A stretch of DNA of 63,488 nucleotides from Acidobacteriota bacterium. Lineage in GTDB: Bacteria; Acidobacteriota; Terriglobia; Bryobacterales; Bryobacteraceae. The DNA is taken from assembly GCA_016213775.1 (NCBI GenBank), contig JACQZR010000263.1:1-63488 (forward strand). The letters are read 5' to 3'. A program made the translations under genes and the position numbers. The number at the start of each line of letters is the position of its first letter. Position 1 is the first letter of the stretch. A model generated the notes under the pieces. The model did no database searches. It saw nothing but the letters and a program-made list of their open reading frames with translations, and was not told the DNA's origin. This document shows positions 36,348-45,708 of this stretch, in pieces.

Positions 36348-37733
36348 ATGCTGGCGACTATCCTACTTACTGCAGCCACGACGATGCTCCCGGCACAGGA
36401 ACCCCTCACCTGGACCACCGCTCAGGATCACGCAAACATGATGCAGCAGCTCGGCATCAAGGCTCTCCGCCCCGGCCCCAGCGGACGAGCCGCACCCGGT
36501 GCCCCTAACGCCGCCAACTACGATCCCGCCAAAGCCAACCCCTACCCCAGCCTCCCTGAAGCGCTCGTCCTCAAGAACGGCCGCAAGGTCACCAAGGCCG
36601 ATCAATGGCGGAAACAGCGCCGCCCGGAAATCATCGAGGACTTCGAGCGCGAAGTTATCGGCCGCGTCCCCCGCAACGTCCCCAAAGTAACTTGGACAGT
36701 CACAGACAAAACCACCACCACGCTGGCCGGACTCGCTGTCGAAGCCAAAAAACTCACCGGCCACGTCGACAACTCCGCCTACCCTGTCATCAACGTCGAC
36801 ATCCAGATGACCCTCGTCACCCCCGCCGCAGCCAAAGGCCCCGTCCCCGTCCTCATGATGTTCGGACAGCCTACCTTCCCTCCCGCGCTCCCGCCGAATT
36901 TCCCCAACCGTCCCGCGCCGGCAGACCCGCCCTCGCAGCAGCAGCTCATCGCCGCCGGTTGGGGCTACGCAGCCATCAGCCCGGCCAGCATCCAGGCCGA
37001 TAACGGTGCCGGACTTACTCGTGGCATCATCGGTCTCGTCAACAAGGGACAAGCCCGCAAGCCCGATGATTGGGGCTCTCTCCGCGCCTGGGGCTGGGGT
37101 GCATCCCGCGGTCTCGACTACCTCGAAACCGACCCCGCCGTCGACAAAACCAAAGTGGGTATCGAAGGCGTTTCCCGCTACGGCAAAGCCGCTCTGGTTA
37201 CGATGGCATTCGACACCCGCTTCGCCATGGTGCTGGTCGGCTCTTCCGGCGAAGGCGGCGCTAAACTCCACCGCCGCAACTTCGGCGAGGCAGTGGAAAA
37301 CCTTACCGCCTCCGGCGAGTATCACTGGATGGCCGGCAACTTCCTCAAGTACGGAACCGCCGAATCCACCTTCGGCGCAAAGACCGCCGCCGACATCCCC
37401 GTCGACGCTCACCAGTTGATCGCACTCTGCGCCCCGCGCCTGACATTCATCAGTTACGGAATCCCCGAAAAAGGCGACGCCAACTGGCTCGATCAGCAAG
37501 GCAGCTATATGGCCACAGTCGCCGCAGGCCCCGTCTTCCGTCTCTTGGGCGCGCGCGACATCGGTGACACCAACCACTACAACAACGCCAAAATGCCCCC
37601 AGTCAACACCGGCCTCCTCGAAGGCCACCTCGCCTGGCGTCAACACGACGGCGGCCACGAAGACCGCTCCAACATGAAGCACTTCATCGCCTGGGCCAAC
37701 CGCATGTTGAAGCTCCCCCATTCCTCCAACTGA
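36348..37733 (+). CDS. CE15-like glucuronoyl methylesterase
   Basis: CE15 enzymes cut ester links between lignin and glucuronoxylan. The 461-residue product has a signal peptide (about 1-17) and an alpha/beta hydrolase core. The nucleophile motif is GVSRYGKAAL (family G-C-S-R-x-G-K, with Val for Cys), and the preceding strand contains WGWGASRGLDYLETDP. A later HQLIALCAPR and the C-terminal HLAWRQHDGGHED supply the catalytic His region. The second residue of the elbow differs from the fungal enzymes but is common in bacterial relatives. This points to hemicellulose use together with the nearby esterases. Confidence 0.8.
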   Translation: MLATILLTAATTMLPAQEPLTWTTAQDHANMMQQLGIKALRPGPSGRAAPGAPNAANYDPAKANPYPSLPEALVLKNGRKVTKADQWRKQRRPEIIEDFEREVIGRVPRNVPKVTWTVTDKTTTTLAGLAVEAKKLTGHVDNSAYPVINVDIQMTLVTPAAAKGPVPVLMMFGQPTFPPALPPNFPNRPAPADPPSQQQLIAAGWGYAAISPASIQADNGAGLTRGIIGLVNKGQARKPDDWGSLRAWGWGASRGLDYLETDPAVDKTKVGIEGVSRYGKAALVTMAFDTRFAMVLVGSSGEGGAKLHRRNFGEAVENLTASGEYHWMAGNFLKYGTAESTFGAKTAADIPVDAHQLIALCAPRLTFISYGIPEKGDANWLDQQGSYMATVAAGPVFRLLGARDIGDTNHYNNAKMPPVNTGLLEGHLAWRQHDGGHEDRSNMKHFIAWANRMLKLPHSSN

Positions 37734-37770
37734 GGGCTCGTCCGTTCTTATCAGTGTCGCTCCGAAAATC

Positions 37771-37943
37771 TGCCGCCCTGTGGGGTGGGCTTCAGCGATC
37801 AGAAACTTGCGTTGTGGGGCTCGGCTTTAGCCGGCGCGGAACTTCAGTTCCGCCTGGGGACGCGGAATCAGTCCCGCCTCGGCTAGTCCATTCTCATGCC
37901 TCGGGGCGACCGGTCTCAACGGGCCGGTCGTGAGGTTCATCAC
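37771..37943. repeat. Dispersed structured repeat A, copy 2
   Basis: This corresponds to 10211-10402. The first hairpin (37836-37853) pairs GCGGAAC with GTTCCGC around TTCA instead of TTTA. The second (37908-37929) pairs GACCGG with CCGGTC around a different, shorter loop. Another related half-unit occurs at 38101-38122. The whole interval 37734-38168 is repeats with no gene. Confidence 0.7.
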
Positions 37944-37945
37944 TG

Positions 37946-38092
37946 TTGCTCCGAAAATGCGCACAAAGCTGTTGACACCACGGGATGGTCGCTCTGAACT
38001 CAGAACCGTCTTCTTTGCGTCTTCCTTGGCGTCTTTTCGTGAAACCGCCACGCCCCAAGCCCGTTCTGCATTCGACCCTGTCGCGTACTCCA
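37946..38092. repeat. Dispersed repeat B, copy 1
   Basis: Starting at GTTGCTCCGAAAATGCGCAC, this 147-base unit matches 55389-55520 over nearly its whole length. It includes the GTCTTC-x-TTGCGTC...GGCGTCTTT-GTGAAACC block that, read on the other strand, spells the RKDAKEDAKK-like phrase often mis-annotated as protein. The small differences include length changes in the GCGTCTT runs. Confidence 0.7.
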
Positions 38093-38168
38093 ATCGGGGT
38101 GATCGGTCCCAACGGGCCGGTCGTGATGGGTTCATCTGTGCCCATCAGTCCCATTTTCCGTTTGCCCA

Positions 38169-38960
38169 CTACTTCACTCCCGGATCCCCCGTCGCCGCCG
38201 GCGCATGATCCGTCGCCGCCCTCGCCCCCAACACCTCCTCCAATACCGGCCGCAGCGCATCCGCCCAAATCTGATACCCCTTCACCGACAGATGCAGCCG
38301 GTCCACCGTCACCCCTTCCAACAACCGCCCCTCCGCATCCGCCAGCTTTCCATTGATATTCAAATACCGCACGCGCTTCCCATCCGCCATCCGCGCGATC
38401 CGTTCATTGATCCTGTCGATCACCCCCGCCACCGCTGTCCCACGATCGTTCCGCGGCAGTATCCCCATCACGATCACCACCGCCCCCGGAGCCTTCTCCT
38501 TCATCACCCCCAACACCGCCTCCACTCCGCGGCTCACCTCCTCCACCTTCGCGTCCGCTCTGTCCGCCGCCAACGCGCCCCCGATATTGTTCGTTCCTCC
38601 CAGCAGCACAATCGCCTTCGGATTCACCCCGTCCAACTCTCCGTTCTCCAGCCGCCACAGGATATGCTCAATCGAATCCGCCCCCCACCCAAAATTACCG
38701 GCGTTCCACCCGAAGAAATTCTCCTTCCAGTTCGCATAGAACGCCGCGTACTGCGCGTCGCTAGTCCCCCATCGCCGCGTAATCGAATCCCCCGCGAAGT
38801 ACAAATCAATCCCACCCTGCCGGGCCTTGTTCAGCAGTTGCTCATGCGCCACCGCCGAATTCCGGTCCCTTCGCGGCACCCCCTGCCCCTGTCCCATCGC
38901 CGCCACCACGGCCATCATTGCACCAGCCAATAAAATCCGCACACGTCGAAGATACAACAT
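38169..38960 (-). CDS. Secreted SGNH/GDSL hydrolase
   Basis: From ATG 38960 the 263-residue product has a signal peptide (about 1-26, ending AMGQGQ). All four SGNH blocks follow: FAGDSITRRWG (Ser), GWNAGNFGWGADS (Gly), LLGGTNNIGG (Asn) and VDRLHLSVKGY (Asp/His). The group resembles platelet-activating-factor acetylhydrolase-like and acetyl-xylan esterases, so it likely removes acetyl groups from glycans. Its codons are G-ending, the mirror image of its rightward neighbours. It is divergent from TonB receptor 2 over a 40-base gap. Confidence 0.85.
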   Translation of the reverse strand: MLYLRRVRILLAGAMMAVVAAMGQGQGVPRRDRNSAVAHEQLLNKARQGGIDLYFAGDSITRRWGTSDAQYAAFYANWKENFFGWNAGNFGWGADSIEHILWRLENGELDGVNPKAIVLLGGTNNIGGALAADRADAKVEEVSRGVEAVLGVMKEKAPGAVVIVMGILPRNDRGTAVAGVIDRINERIARMADGKRVRYLNINGKLADAEGRLLEGVTVDRLHLSVKGYQIWADALRPVLEEVLGARAATDHAPAATGDPGVK

Positions 38961-38972
38961 CCGAAGCCACGG

Positions 38973-38980
38973 TATATAAT
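38973..38980. promoter_or_regulatory. AT-rich TATATAAT element in a 40-base divergent gap
   Basis: TATATAAT lies 13 bases from the SGNH start and 21 from the TonB receptor start. It contains a perfect TATAAT on the plus strand and TATA-like words on the minus strand, so one element may serve both genes. No good -35 is seen on either side. Confidence 0.35.
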
Positions 38981-39000
38981 CACCCGAGGGGTGAAACCAC

Positions 39001-42000
39001 ATGTCTCGTAGATCCGTCTTCCTCATGCTGCTGGCCCTTGCCGCCTCCACCGCGCACGCCCAGGAATCCCGCGCCACCATCATCGGCAAAGCCACGGATC
39101 CTTCCGGCGCTGTCATCGCTGGAGCCAACGTCCGCGCCACCAACAACGCCACCAACGCCACAGTCGAATCCGTCACCAACTCCACCGGCGCTTTCGACAT
39201 GCCCTACCTCCTCCCCGGCGTTTACACCATCACCGTCGAAATGCGCGGCTTCAAAAAATCCGTCCGCGAAGAAGTCCAGCTCCGCATCGGCGACCGCATG
39301 ACCCTCGACTTCGTCCTCGCCCTCGGCGACGTCACCGAATCCGTCAAAGTCACAAGCGAGACCCCGCTGCTGGAAGCCGCCTCCGCCGACATGGGCCTCG
39401 TCATGGAGCAGCGCCGCGTACAGGAACTCCCCGTCGTCGGCGGCAATCCCTTCTACCTCACCCGCCTTACCGCCGGCGTTCTCTCCAGCGGTGGACGCAG
39501 CGCCGGAAACCCGATGGACAACGGCGGTGCAACCGGCATCATCGTCAACGGCACCCGCTCCAACTCGAGCGAAGCTACCGTCGATGGCTCGCCCGTCATG
39601 GCAAATCGCAACGCCTCGTTCTCTCCTCCCCAAGACCTCGTCCAGGAATTCAAAGTCAACACCGCCACCTACGACGCCTCCATCGGTCACGCCGCCGGCG
39701 CAATGACCAACGTCTCCATGAAGTCCGGCACCAACGCCATCCACGGCACCGCCTTCATCGACCGTTCCACCACCCGCGCCATCCCCTGGTTCACCAATCG
39801 CTTCCTCGCCGATCCGCGCAACGTCCTCACTCCCGAGCAACGCGCCGCTGCCGTCCCCAGTTGGCTCCATCGCCGCGGCGGCAATACAATGACCGGCCCC
39901 GTCTGGATCCCAAAAATCTACAACGGCAAAAACAAAACCTTCTGGACCTTCGGCTTTGAAGATCTGCTCATCCAGCGCAACCTCTCCTTCACAGGCACCG
40001 TCCCAACCGACGCCCAGCGCACCGGCGATTTCTCCGCCCTCCTCCGCCTCGGCGCAGCCTACCAGATCTACGACCCCTTCACCACTGCTCCGGCCCCCAA
40101 CAACCGCTTCTCCCGCCTCCCTCTCGCCGGCAACATTGTTCCAGCAAGCCGCCTCGATCCCGTCGGCTCCAAAATCGTCACCTACTATCCCAAAGCCAAC
40201 CAGCCCGGTCAGAACGCCGAGGATCGAAACAACTACTTCATCACTCAGGCCATCAACCGCGAAAACTATCTCTTCACCAACCGCGTCGATCACAACTTCT
40301 CGTCCAGAAACCGCTTCTTCTTCCGCTGGTACAACCAGCAGCACGACAACGATTCCAACCGGCTCCTCAACCTCACCAACATCGAACGCGTCGACCGTAC
40401 CGCATGGGGCGCTGTCATCGACGACGTGCACGTCTTCAGTCCCACGCTCCTCCTCAACGTCCGCTACGGGATCAACTTCGAAAACAACACCAACTCCACC
40501 GGCAGCCAGGGATTCGATCTGACGACTCTCGGTTTCCCGCAATCCCTCGTCACCAACATCATCAACAAACTCGGCCCCAACGGCATTTCTTTCCCCGATA
40601 TCCAGGTGGATAGCAACGCCTACACCGAACTGGCCTCGTACCGCTCCAGCACCAACTCCGCAAACTACTCCACCGCCGCCGCAACCGTCACCAAAATCTC
40701 CGGCAAGCACAACACTCGCTACGGCGTCGAATACCGGCTCCAGCGCGAAACTGCCTTCAACTACGGCAACGTGGCCCCACAACTTGTCTTTGCCCCCACC
40801 TATACGCGCGGCCCTCTCGACAACTCCCCCGTCGCGGCCATCGGCCAGGGACTCGCATCCATGCTGCTCGGTATCGCCAGCGGCGGCACCGTCAACAACA
40901 ACGCCTCCAGCGCGCAGCAATCTTCCTATTGGGGCCTCTACGTCCAGAACGATTGGCGCCTCACCAACAAGCTCACCATCAACCTCGGCGTGCGCTACGA
41001 GTACGAAGTGCCCACCACCGAACGCTACAACCGTACCATCCGCAACTTCGATTTCTCCACCGCCAACCCCGTCTCCGCGCAGGCCCTCGCCAACTACACC
41101 CGCAACCCCATCTCGCAAGTGCCCGCGTCTTCTTTTACCACCATCGGTGGCCTCCTCTTCGCCGGAGTCGGCGGACTCCCCTCGGCCACCTGGAACGCCG
41201 ACAGGAACAACTTCTCCCCGCGCATCGGCTTCGCTTATCAGCTCGATCAGAAGACGGTCTTCCGCGGCGGCTATGGCATCTTCTACGATGTCCTCGGCGT
41301 CGATCGCACTGACGTCAATCAGGGCGGTTTCAACCAGCCCACCAACCTCATCCCCACTCTCGACAACGGGCGCACCTACATCGCCACCCTCCGCAATCCC
41401 TTCCCCAACGGCATCGACTCCGCGCCCGGCTCTTCCGGCGGCCTCACCACATTTCTGGGCCGTGGCGTCACATTCTTCAACGAAAAACCACTCAACCCTT
41501 ATCACCAGCGCTGGTCTGCTTCCATCCAGCGGCAACTCCCCCAGCGCATCGTCCTCGAAGCCTCCTACGTCGGCAATCGGGGCACAAAACTCCCCATCAC
41601 TCGCGAGCTCAACCCCATCCCGCGCCAGTATCTCTCCACTTCACCCGTGCGCGATCAGCCCGTCATCGACCTCCTCTCCCGCCAGGTCCCCAACCCCTTC
41701 TCCGGCATCGCCGCCTTCTCCGGCACCGGACTCGCCAATCAAAACGTTGCGCTCTCCCAACTGCTCCGTCCCTATCCGCATTTCACCAGCATTCAAGCCA
41801 CCATGCCGGCCGGTTACTCCTATTACCACTCCTTGCAACTCGGCGGGGAAAAGCGCATGAGCGGCGGCCTCAGCTTCCAACTGAGCTGGACGTACTCCAA
41901 GTTCATGGAAGCCACAACCTATCGCAACGAGACCGACGACCGTCCCGACAAAGTGATCTCCAACCAGGACTACACCCACCGCTTCGTCCTCAGCACCATC

Positions 42001-42507
42001 TATGAACTCCCCATTGGCCGTGGCAGAAAATGGTTCTCGCAAATGCCCTTCATCACCGATGCCTTCCTCGGTGGCTGGCAACTGCAGGGCTGGTATGAAG
42101 GACAGACCGGCGACGCCCTCGGCTTCGGCAACGCCATCTTCAATGGCGACCTCCATAACATCGAAATCGCCAAGGAAAACCGCCGCGCCGAACGCTGGTT
42201 CAACGTGGATGCCGGCTTCAACCGCACCGCCGCGCAAGTCCTCGCCAACAACCTTCAGGGCCTCAGCCCCCGTTTCAACGGCGTCCGCTCCGACGGCATC
42301 AACAACTTCGATCTCTCGCTCTTCAAGAACGTGCGATTCAAGGAGCGCTACACCATCCAGTTCCGCCTGGAAAACTTCAATGCCCTGAACCACGTCCAGT
42401 TCGACGCCCCCAACGTGAATCCCGTCAATGCCGCCTTCGGCTCCGTCACCGCCGAAAAAGGCCACGGCCAGCGCCAGATCACCATGGGCCTCAAGTTCCT
42501 CTTTTGA
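39001..42507 (+). CDS. Oar-like TonB-dependent outer-membrane receptor 2
   Basis: The 1168-residue product has a signal peptide (1-21, ending AHAQE) and a carboxypeptidase-regulatory-like domain (IGKATDPSGAVIAGANVRAT, about 27-105). A plug (RRVQELPVVGGNPFYLTRLT) and a barrel follow. The C-terminus reads QFRLENFNALNHVQFDAPN ... ITMGLKFLF, ending in Phe. The ribosome-binding site is GAGGGG. The context of CE15 and SGNH hydrolases suggests uptake of plant-polymer products, but Oar substrates are mostly unknown. A shorter scrap of a related C-terminus lies at 54.3 kb. Confidence 0.9.
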   Translation: MSRRSVFLMLLALAASTAHAQESRATIIGKATDPSGAVIAGANVRATNNATNATVESVTNSTGAFDMPYLLPGVYTITVEMRGFKKSVREEVQLRIGDRMTLDFVLALGDVTESVKVTSETPLLEAASADMGLVMEQRRVQELPVVGGNPFYLTRLTAGVLSSGGRSAGNPMDNGGATGIIVNGTRSNSSEATVDGSPVMANRNASFSPPQDLVQEFKVNTATYDASIGHAAGAMTNVSMKSGTNAIHGTAFIDRSTTRAIPWFTNRFLADPRNVLTPEQRAAAVPSWLHRRGGNTMTGPVWIPKIYNGKNKTFWTFGFEDLLIQRNLSFTGTVPTDAQRTGDFSALLRLGAAYQIYDPFTTAPAPNNRFSRLPLAGNIVPASRLDPVGSKIVTYYPKANQPGQNAEDRNNYFITQAINRENYLFTNRVDHNFSSRNRFFFRWYNQQHDNDSNRLLNLTNIERVDRTAWGAVIDDVHVFSPTLLLNVRYGINFENNTNSTGSQGFDLTTLGFPQSLVTNIINKLGPNGISFPDIQVDSNAYTELASYRSSTNSANYSTAAATVTKISGKHNTRYGVEYRLQRETAFNYGNVAPQLVFAPTYTRGPLDNSPVAAIGQGLASMLLGIASGGTVNNNASSAQQSSYWGLYVQNDWRLTNKLTINLGVRYEYEVPTTERYNRTIRNFDFSTANPVSAQALANYTRNPISQVPASSFTTIGGLLFAGVGGLPSATWNADRNNFSPRIGFAYQLDQKTVFRGGYGIFYDVLGVDRTDVNQGGFNQPTNLIPTLDNGRTYIATLRNPFPNGIDSAPGSSGGLTTFLGRGVTFFNEKPLNPYHQRWSASIQRQLPQRIVLEASYVGNRGTKLPITRELNPIPRQYLSTSPVRDQPVIDLLSRQVPNPFSGIAAFSGTGLANQNVALSQLLRPYPHFTSIQATMPAGYSYYHSLQLGGEKRMSGGLSFQLSWTYSKFMEATTYRNETDDRPDKVISNQDYTHRFVLSTIYELPIGRGRKWFSQMPFITDAFLGGWQLQGWYEGQTGDALGFGNAIFNGDLHNIEIAKENRRAERWFNVDAGFNRTAAQVLANNLQGLSPRFNGVRSDGINNFDLSLFKNVRFKERYTIQFRLENFNALNHVQFDAPNVNPVNAAFGSVTAEKGHGQRQITMGLKFLF

Positions 42508-42845
42508 GGCGGATGCCCTCGTTCGCGGCCGACGGCTTGGTCGTCCTTTGTCACCGTATTGCGCGAAGCTGATTAAGTGCCCGGTAGTTTTCGGGAGGAA
42601 TCATCGCCGCCGCCCACAACATTGGGCTGCGACTGAGTCCCGGCGGCAACAGACCGGCCATGACGCCGGTGGAATGGCCGGCACAACTTGGTCTCGGTGC
42701 TGGCGGCTCGGCCAGATGACGGTCCTGACTCTCAGGCTGCGGACTCCGAACAAGGCGAGGATGTCGCCGAGCAGAAGAATCCGTGTTCATCGGGTTTAGT
42801 TAGTTAGTCAAGGAATGGTCAAGATGTGGGCTGATAACACGCCGG
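42508..42845. other. 338-base gap without a supported gene
   Basis: The gap separates the convergent receptor and propeller genes. It contains an 8-bp stem with a 12-base loop (CCGGCCAT 42654-42661 with ATGGCCGG 42674-42681) and a short TTAGTTAGTTAG run near 42796. Frames of 79 and 123 codons cross it but resemble nothing I know. Confidence 0.5.
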
Positions 42846-44933
42846 TCACTGCAACGGCAGGTTGTGGAGCACCCAAAGCTCCTTGGTGCTCTGGTATGCC
42901 GAAAAGAGGAGTCTCTTGCCGTCGGGATTGAGGCTGGGAGCCCCCGCGCCTTGCATGTGGAGGCCCATCGATTGCGGCACGCCGCCTTCCACCGGCGCCC
43001 AGTACAACTCCCGCTCCACTGCCCACCATTCTCCCGGCTTGTCGCTTCGACTGTACATCAGGCGCTTGCTGTCGGGGGTCCAACTATGGAACATGAGGTC
43101 ATCCCCTGGCGCCAGCATCCGCAGCGGGCCGCCGGATGCGGAAAGCACCAGGATGCCAGACTCTTTGCCGCCCTCGAGTTTCCCGCGGAGCGCCAGCCAG
43201 CGGCCGTCGGGGGAGACGGATGGGTGGGTCGCCCATTCGCCGGCGTCGATCAACAGGTCCGTTTCACGGGCCGTCGCGATGTCGTAACGGTAGATCCGCC
43301 TCTTCCTTGGGCTTGGGTCAGCAGTGTAGGGCGTCCGGGAGGAAACGTAGACCGTTTTACAGTCCGGCGAGGTCCCCCACTGAAGGGGATCTCGAAGTCC
43401 CTTGACCGATACGTCGGGCGGTAACGCGTCACCGCTCTGTGCGTCGAAGATTCGAACCTGCCACGGCTGCGCTGTTCCAAACGATAGTAGTCCCTCACCA
43501 TTGCCGCACCAATGCAGAAATGGAAAAGCGGCCCAGCGGATCGGGTCGGCGACCACTGTCTCTTTGCCGTTCGGATGGTGAATCACCAGCCGGGATATCT
43601 TATCGCGCAAGGAATGATATGCGAACGAGTCCCCGGATGGCGACCACGACGGCCCCCAATTGTGCCCCACGTATGTTTCCACCAAGCGTGCGGGCGGGCC
43701 TTGCACCCGCAACGTTTGCGGATCGACGGCGGCCTGGTACACGCCGTGTGCGACATGGCTCACGGCATAGAAGAACGACCCGTCGCGGCTGATCCCTTTG
43801 GGGTCGTAACCGTCCGCGCCTGGCTTCACCAGAATTGGGGCGCCGGCGGCCTGACCGTCTCGAAACCGGACCATCCAGATGGCGTCCTTTCCGCTGCGAT
43901 CGCTCAAGAAAACAAACCTGTTTCCATCGGGGACCCACATCGGTTTCCGATCCGCGCCTGCTCCCGTGACCACGGCAGTTTCATTACCGGTTTGTGTATC
44001 CAGGGCAAAGATGTCCCAATCGGGACGATCCCACACGGCTTGTCTGGAGTAGACCACCCAACGCCCATCCGGGGAGTAGCCGGCTACGTCGAAATCCGGG
44101 TAACCGCCGCCTGGATTGATTCGCGTAAAGCGGCGGAGCACGCGCGCTTCACCGCTTCCCAGCTCTATCGCCGCCATGCCCCACCAGAAAGATCCGGACA
44201 CTGCGCCGTATCCGGTCGCCAGGATGCTCTTCCCATCCGGGGACCAGTCCCGGATTCTGACTGTACCGTTCCTGTTGTACGGCACAGCGCGCATGCCGCT
44301 GCCATCCACGTTGATCACCCGCAATTCCGTTTGGCCGGAATCTGGCTGCCACACATAGGCGATCTGTTTGCCATCGCGGGAGGGGATAGGAGTGTTGTAG
44401 CCACGAGCTTCAGCAGACCGGGTATTCGTTCCTTCGTTCGTCAACCGTCTGACCGCTCCGGTGTGCAGGTCGCGCACGGCGACGTCGCCGGTCTCCGGAT
44501 CGAAATAGGGAACCAGTCTGCCGTCCTGCGTGATGCGGTCGCCAAGGCCGAGGTTGTTACTCTTCACGATCAACTGCGCCACCATGCTCTTGGCGCCAGT
44601 CGCGCCATGCTCCAAGGCCGCCAGCTTGGCACGCGCCTCCGCCACCGCTTCCTTCTGATCGGCAAACTCACGCACCACACGCTCATACGCCTTGCGCGCT
44701 TCCGCATCGCCCAGCTTGTCGTAACACTGGCCCATGCGCACCAGCGCCTTCGCCGCCACTGCCCGGTCGCTCAACTGCGCAGCCTTGCGGTAGAGAGTGA
44801 TCGCTCCTTTGAGATCTCCGGCGACGACCTCTTTGTTGACCGCGGCTTCAAACTGCAATTCGGCGCGAGTGGGCTTCTCGGCCGCCAGCGCCACCAGCGC
44901 CATCATGGATGCTCCCAACAACAGCTTGCTCAT
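42846..44933 (-). CDS. TPR plus TolB-like propeller protein, module 1
   Basis: The 695-residue product has a signal peptide (1-18), then about 95 residues of TPR-like helices with the phrase ALVRMGQCYDKLGDAEARKAYERVVREFADQKE. A PD40/TolB-type propeller follows with repeats such as YSPDGRWVVYSRQ, MWVPDGNRFVFLSDRSG, WSPSGDSFAYHSLRD, SPDGRWLALRG and WTPDSKRLMYSR. It is probably periplasmic and a binding or reporting platform rather than an enzyme. It lies 86 bases after the response regulator of the same module, same strand. Its TPR segment is close to that of the protein at 49.6-51.7 kb. Confidence 0.82.
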   Translation of the reverse strand: MSKLLLGASMMALVALAAEKPTRAELQFEAAVNKEVVAGDLKGAITLYRKAAQLSDRAVAAKALVRMGQCYDKLGDAEARKAYERVVREFADQKEAVAEARAKLAALEHGATGAKSMVAQLIVKSNNLGLGDRITQDGRLVPYFDPETGDVAVRDLHTGAVRRLTNEGTNTRSAEARGYNTPIPSRDGKQIAYVWQPDSGQTELRVINVDGSGMRAVPYNRNGTVRIRDWSPDGKSILATGYGAVSGSFWWGMAAIELGSGEARVLRRFTRINPGGGYPDFDVAGYSPDGRWVVYSRQAVWDRPDWDIFALDTQTGNETAVVTGAGADRKPMWVPDGNRFVFLSDRSGKDAIWMVRFRDGQAAGAPILVKPGADGYDPKGISRDGSFFYAVSHVAHGVYQAAVDPQTLRVQGPPARLVETYVGHNWGPSWSPSGDSFAYHSLRDKISRLVIHHPNGKETVVADPIRWAAFPFLHWCGNGEGLLSFGTAQPWQVRIFDAQSGDALPPDVSVKGLRDPLQWGTSPDCKTVYVSSRTPYTADPSPRKRRIYRYDIATARETDLLIDAGEWATHPSVSPDGRWLALRGKLEGGKESGILVLSASGGPLRMLAPGDDLMFHSWTPDSKRLMYSRSDKPGEWWAVERELYWAPVEGGVPQSMGLHMQGAGAPSLNPDGKRLLFSAYQSTKELWVLHNLPLQ

Positions 44934-45019
44934 TCCGAACCTCCGCGATCAGAATACGGGACGCTCGTTTGCCACTCATCGCGAATCCGTGTGATTTTCA
45001 TCTGCACGGGCATTTTTCT

Positions 45020-45694
45020 TCATCCGTCGAAGCGGTAGCCGATGCCGCGCACGCTCACCACGTAGCGGGGTTCCTCCGGCGTTGCCTCCACCTTCCGCCG
45101 GAGGTGCATGATGTGGTTGTCGATGACGCGGTCGGTCGGAGAGCTTGCCGTTCCCCATACCTGGTCCAGCAACTGCTCCCGGGTGAGCGTGCGACCGCGG
45201 CTGCGGATGAACACCGATAGCAGTTTCAGCTCGATCGGTGTAACCTCGATGAGGCTGCCGCCGCGCCGCACCTCCGATCGCGCGAAGTTCACCTCCATGT
45301 CGCCGAAGTGGCAGGTCTCAGGATCTCCGTTTGCCGTACGCCGCAACATGGCCTTGATGCGCGCCCGCAATTCCACCGGGCTGAACGGCTTGGTGACGTA
45401 ATCGTCCGCGCCCAGTTCGAGGCCCAACACCTTCTCCGCCTCATGCGCCTTGGCGGTGAGTATGATAATGGGGACGCGGTTGCCGGCGCGGCGCAGTTCC
45501 CGGCACACGGTAAGTCCGTCCTTGCCGGGCAGCATCAGGTCGAGGAGGATCAGGTCGAACGAAGCCTCCGCCGCGCGCCTCGCGGCGGTTTCGCCGTCTG
45601 CGGCCACCTCGACATCGTACCCCTCGAGACGGAGATCGCTCTTCAAGCCGAGCGCAATCGAGGGCTCGTCTTCCACTACAAGGATTCTCGCCAT
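45020..45694 (-). CDS. OmpR-family response regulator, module 1
   Basis: The 224-residue product has a receiver domain (MARILVVEDEPSIAL; phospho-acceptor Asp in LILLDLMLPGKDG; TAKAHE; GADDYVTKPF with the conserved Lys). An OmpR winged helix follows (SLIEVTPIELKLLSVFIRSRG...DRVIDNHIMHLRRKVE...RGIGYRF). A GTG at 45712 overlaps the kinase stop (GTGA), but the receiver fold begins at ATG 45694, so that start is preferred. It is downstream of its kinase in one operon. Confidence 0.92.
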   Translation of the reverse strand: MARILVVEDEPSIALGLKSDLRLEGYDVEVAADGETAARRAAEASFDLILLDLMLPGKDGLTVCRELRRAGNRVPIIILTAKAHEAEKVLGLELGADDYVTKPFSPVELRARIKAMLRRTANGDPETCHFGDMEVNFARSEVRRGGSLIEVTPIELKLLSVFIRSRGRTLTREQLLDQVWGTASSPTDRVIDNHIMHLRRKVEATPEEPRYVVSVRGIGYRFDG

Positions 45695-45708
45695 ATCAAA
45701 TCGCCATT

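Noticed and set aside
36363-37721. 452-codon open frame on the minus strand opposite the CE15-like esterase
   Set aside because: This is antisense to a recognisable enzyme with a signal peptide and has low-complexity Gly/Asp/Val content.
37827-38268. Minus-strand frames containing SRKDAKEDAKK across repeat B
   Set aside because: The phrase comes from the dispersed repeat itself, which recurs at 55.4 kb in another context. No start site or family supports a protein.
38980-41535. 851-codon open frame on the minus strand opposite TonB receptor 2
   Set aside because: It is fully antisense to a well-supported receptor gene. Its composition (long Gly/Val/Asp/Glu runs, no domain) is what C-ending codons on the other strand produce.
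42551-42790. 79-codon minus-strand frame in the gap after TonB receptor 2
   Set aside because: It has no ribosome-binding site that I can see and no similarity. A plus-strand frame overlaps the same interval equally well.
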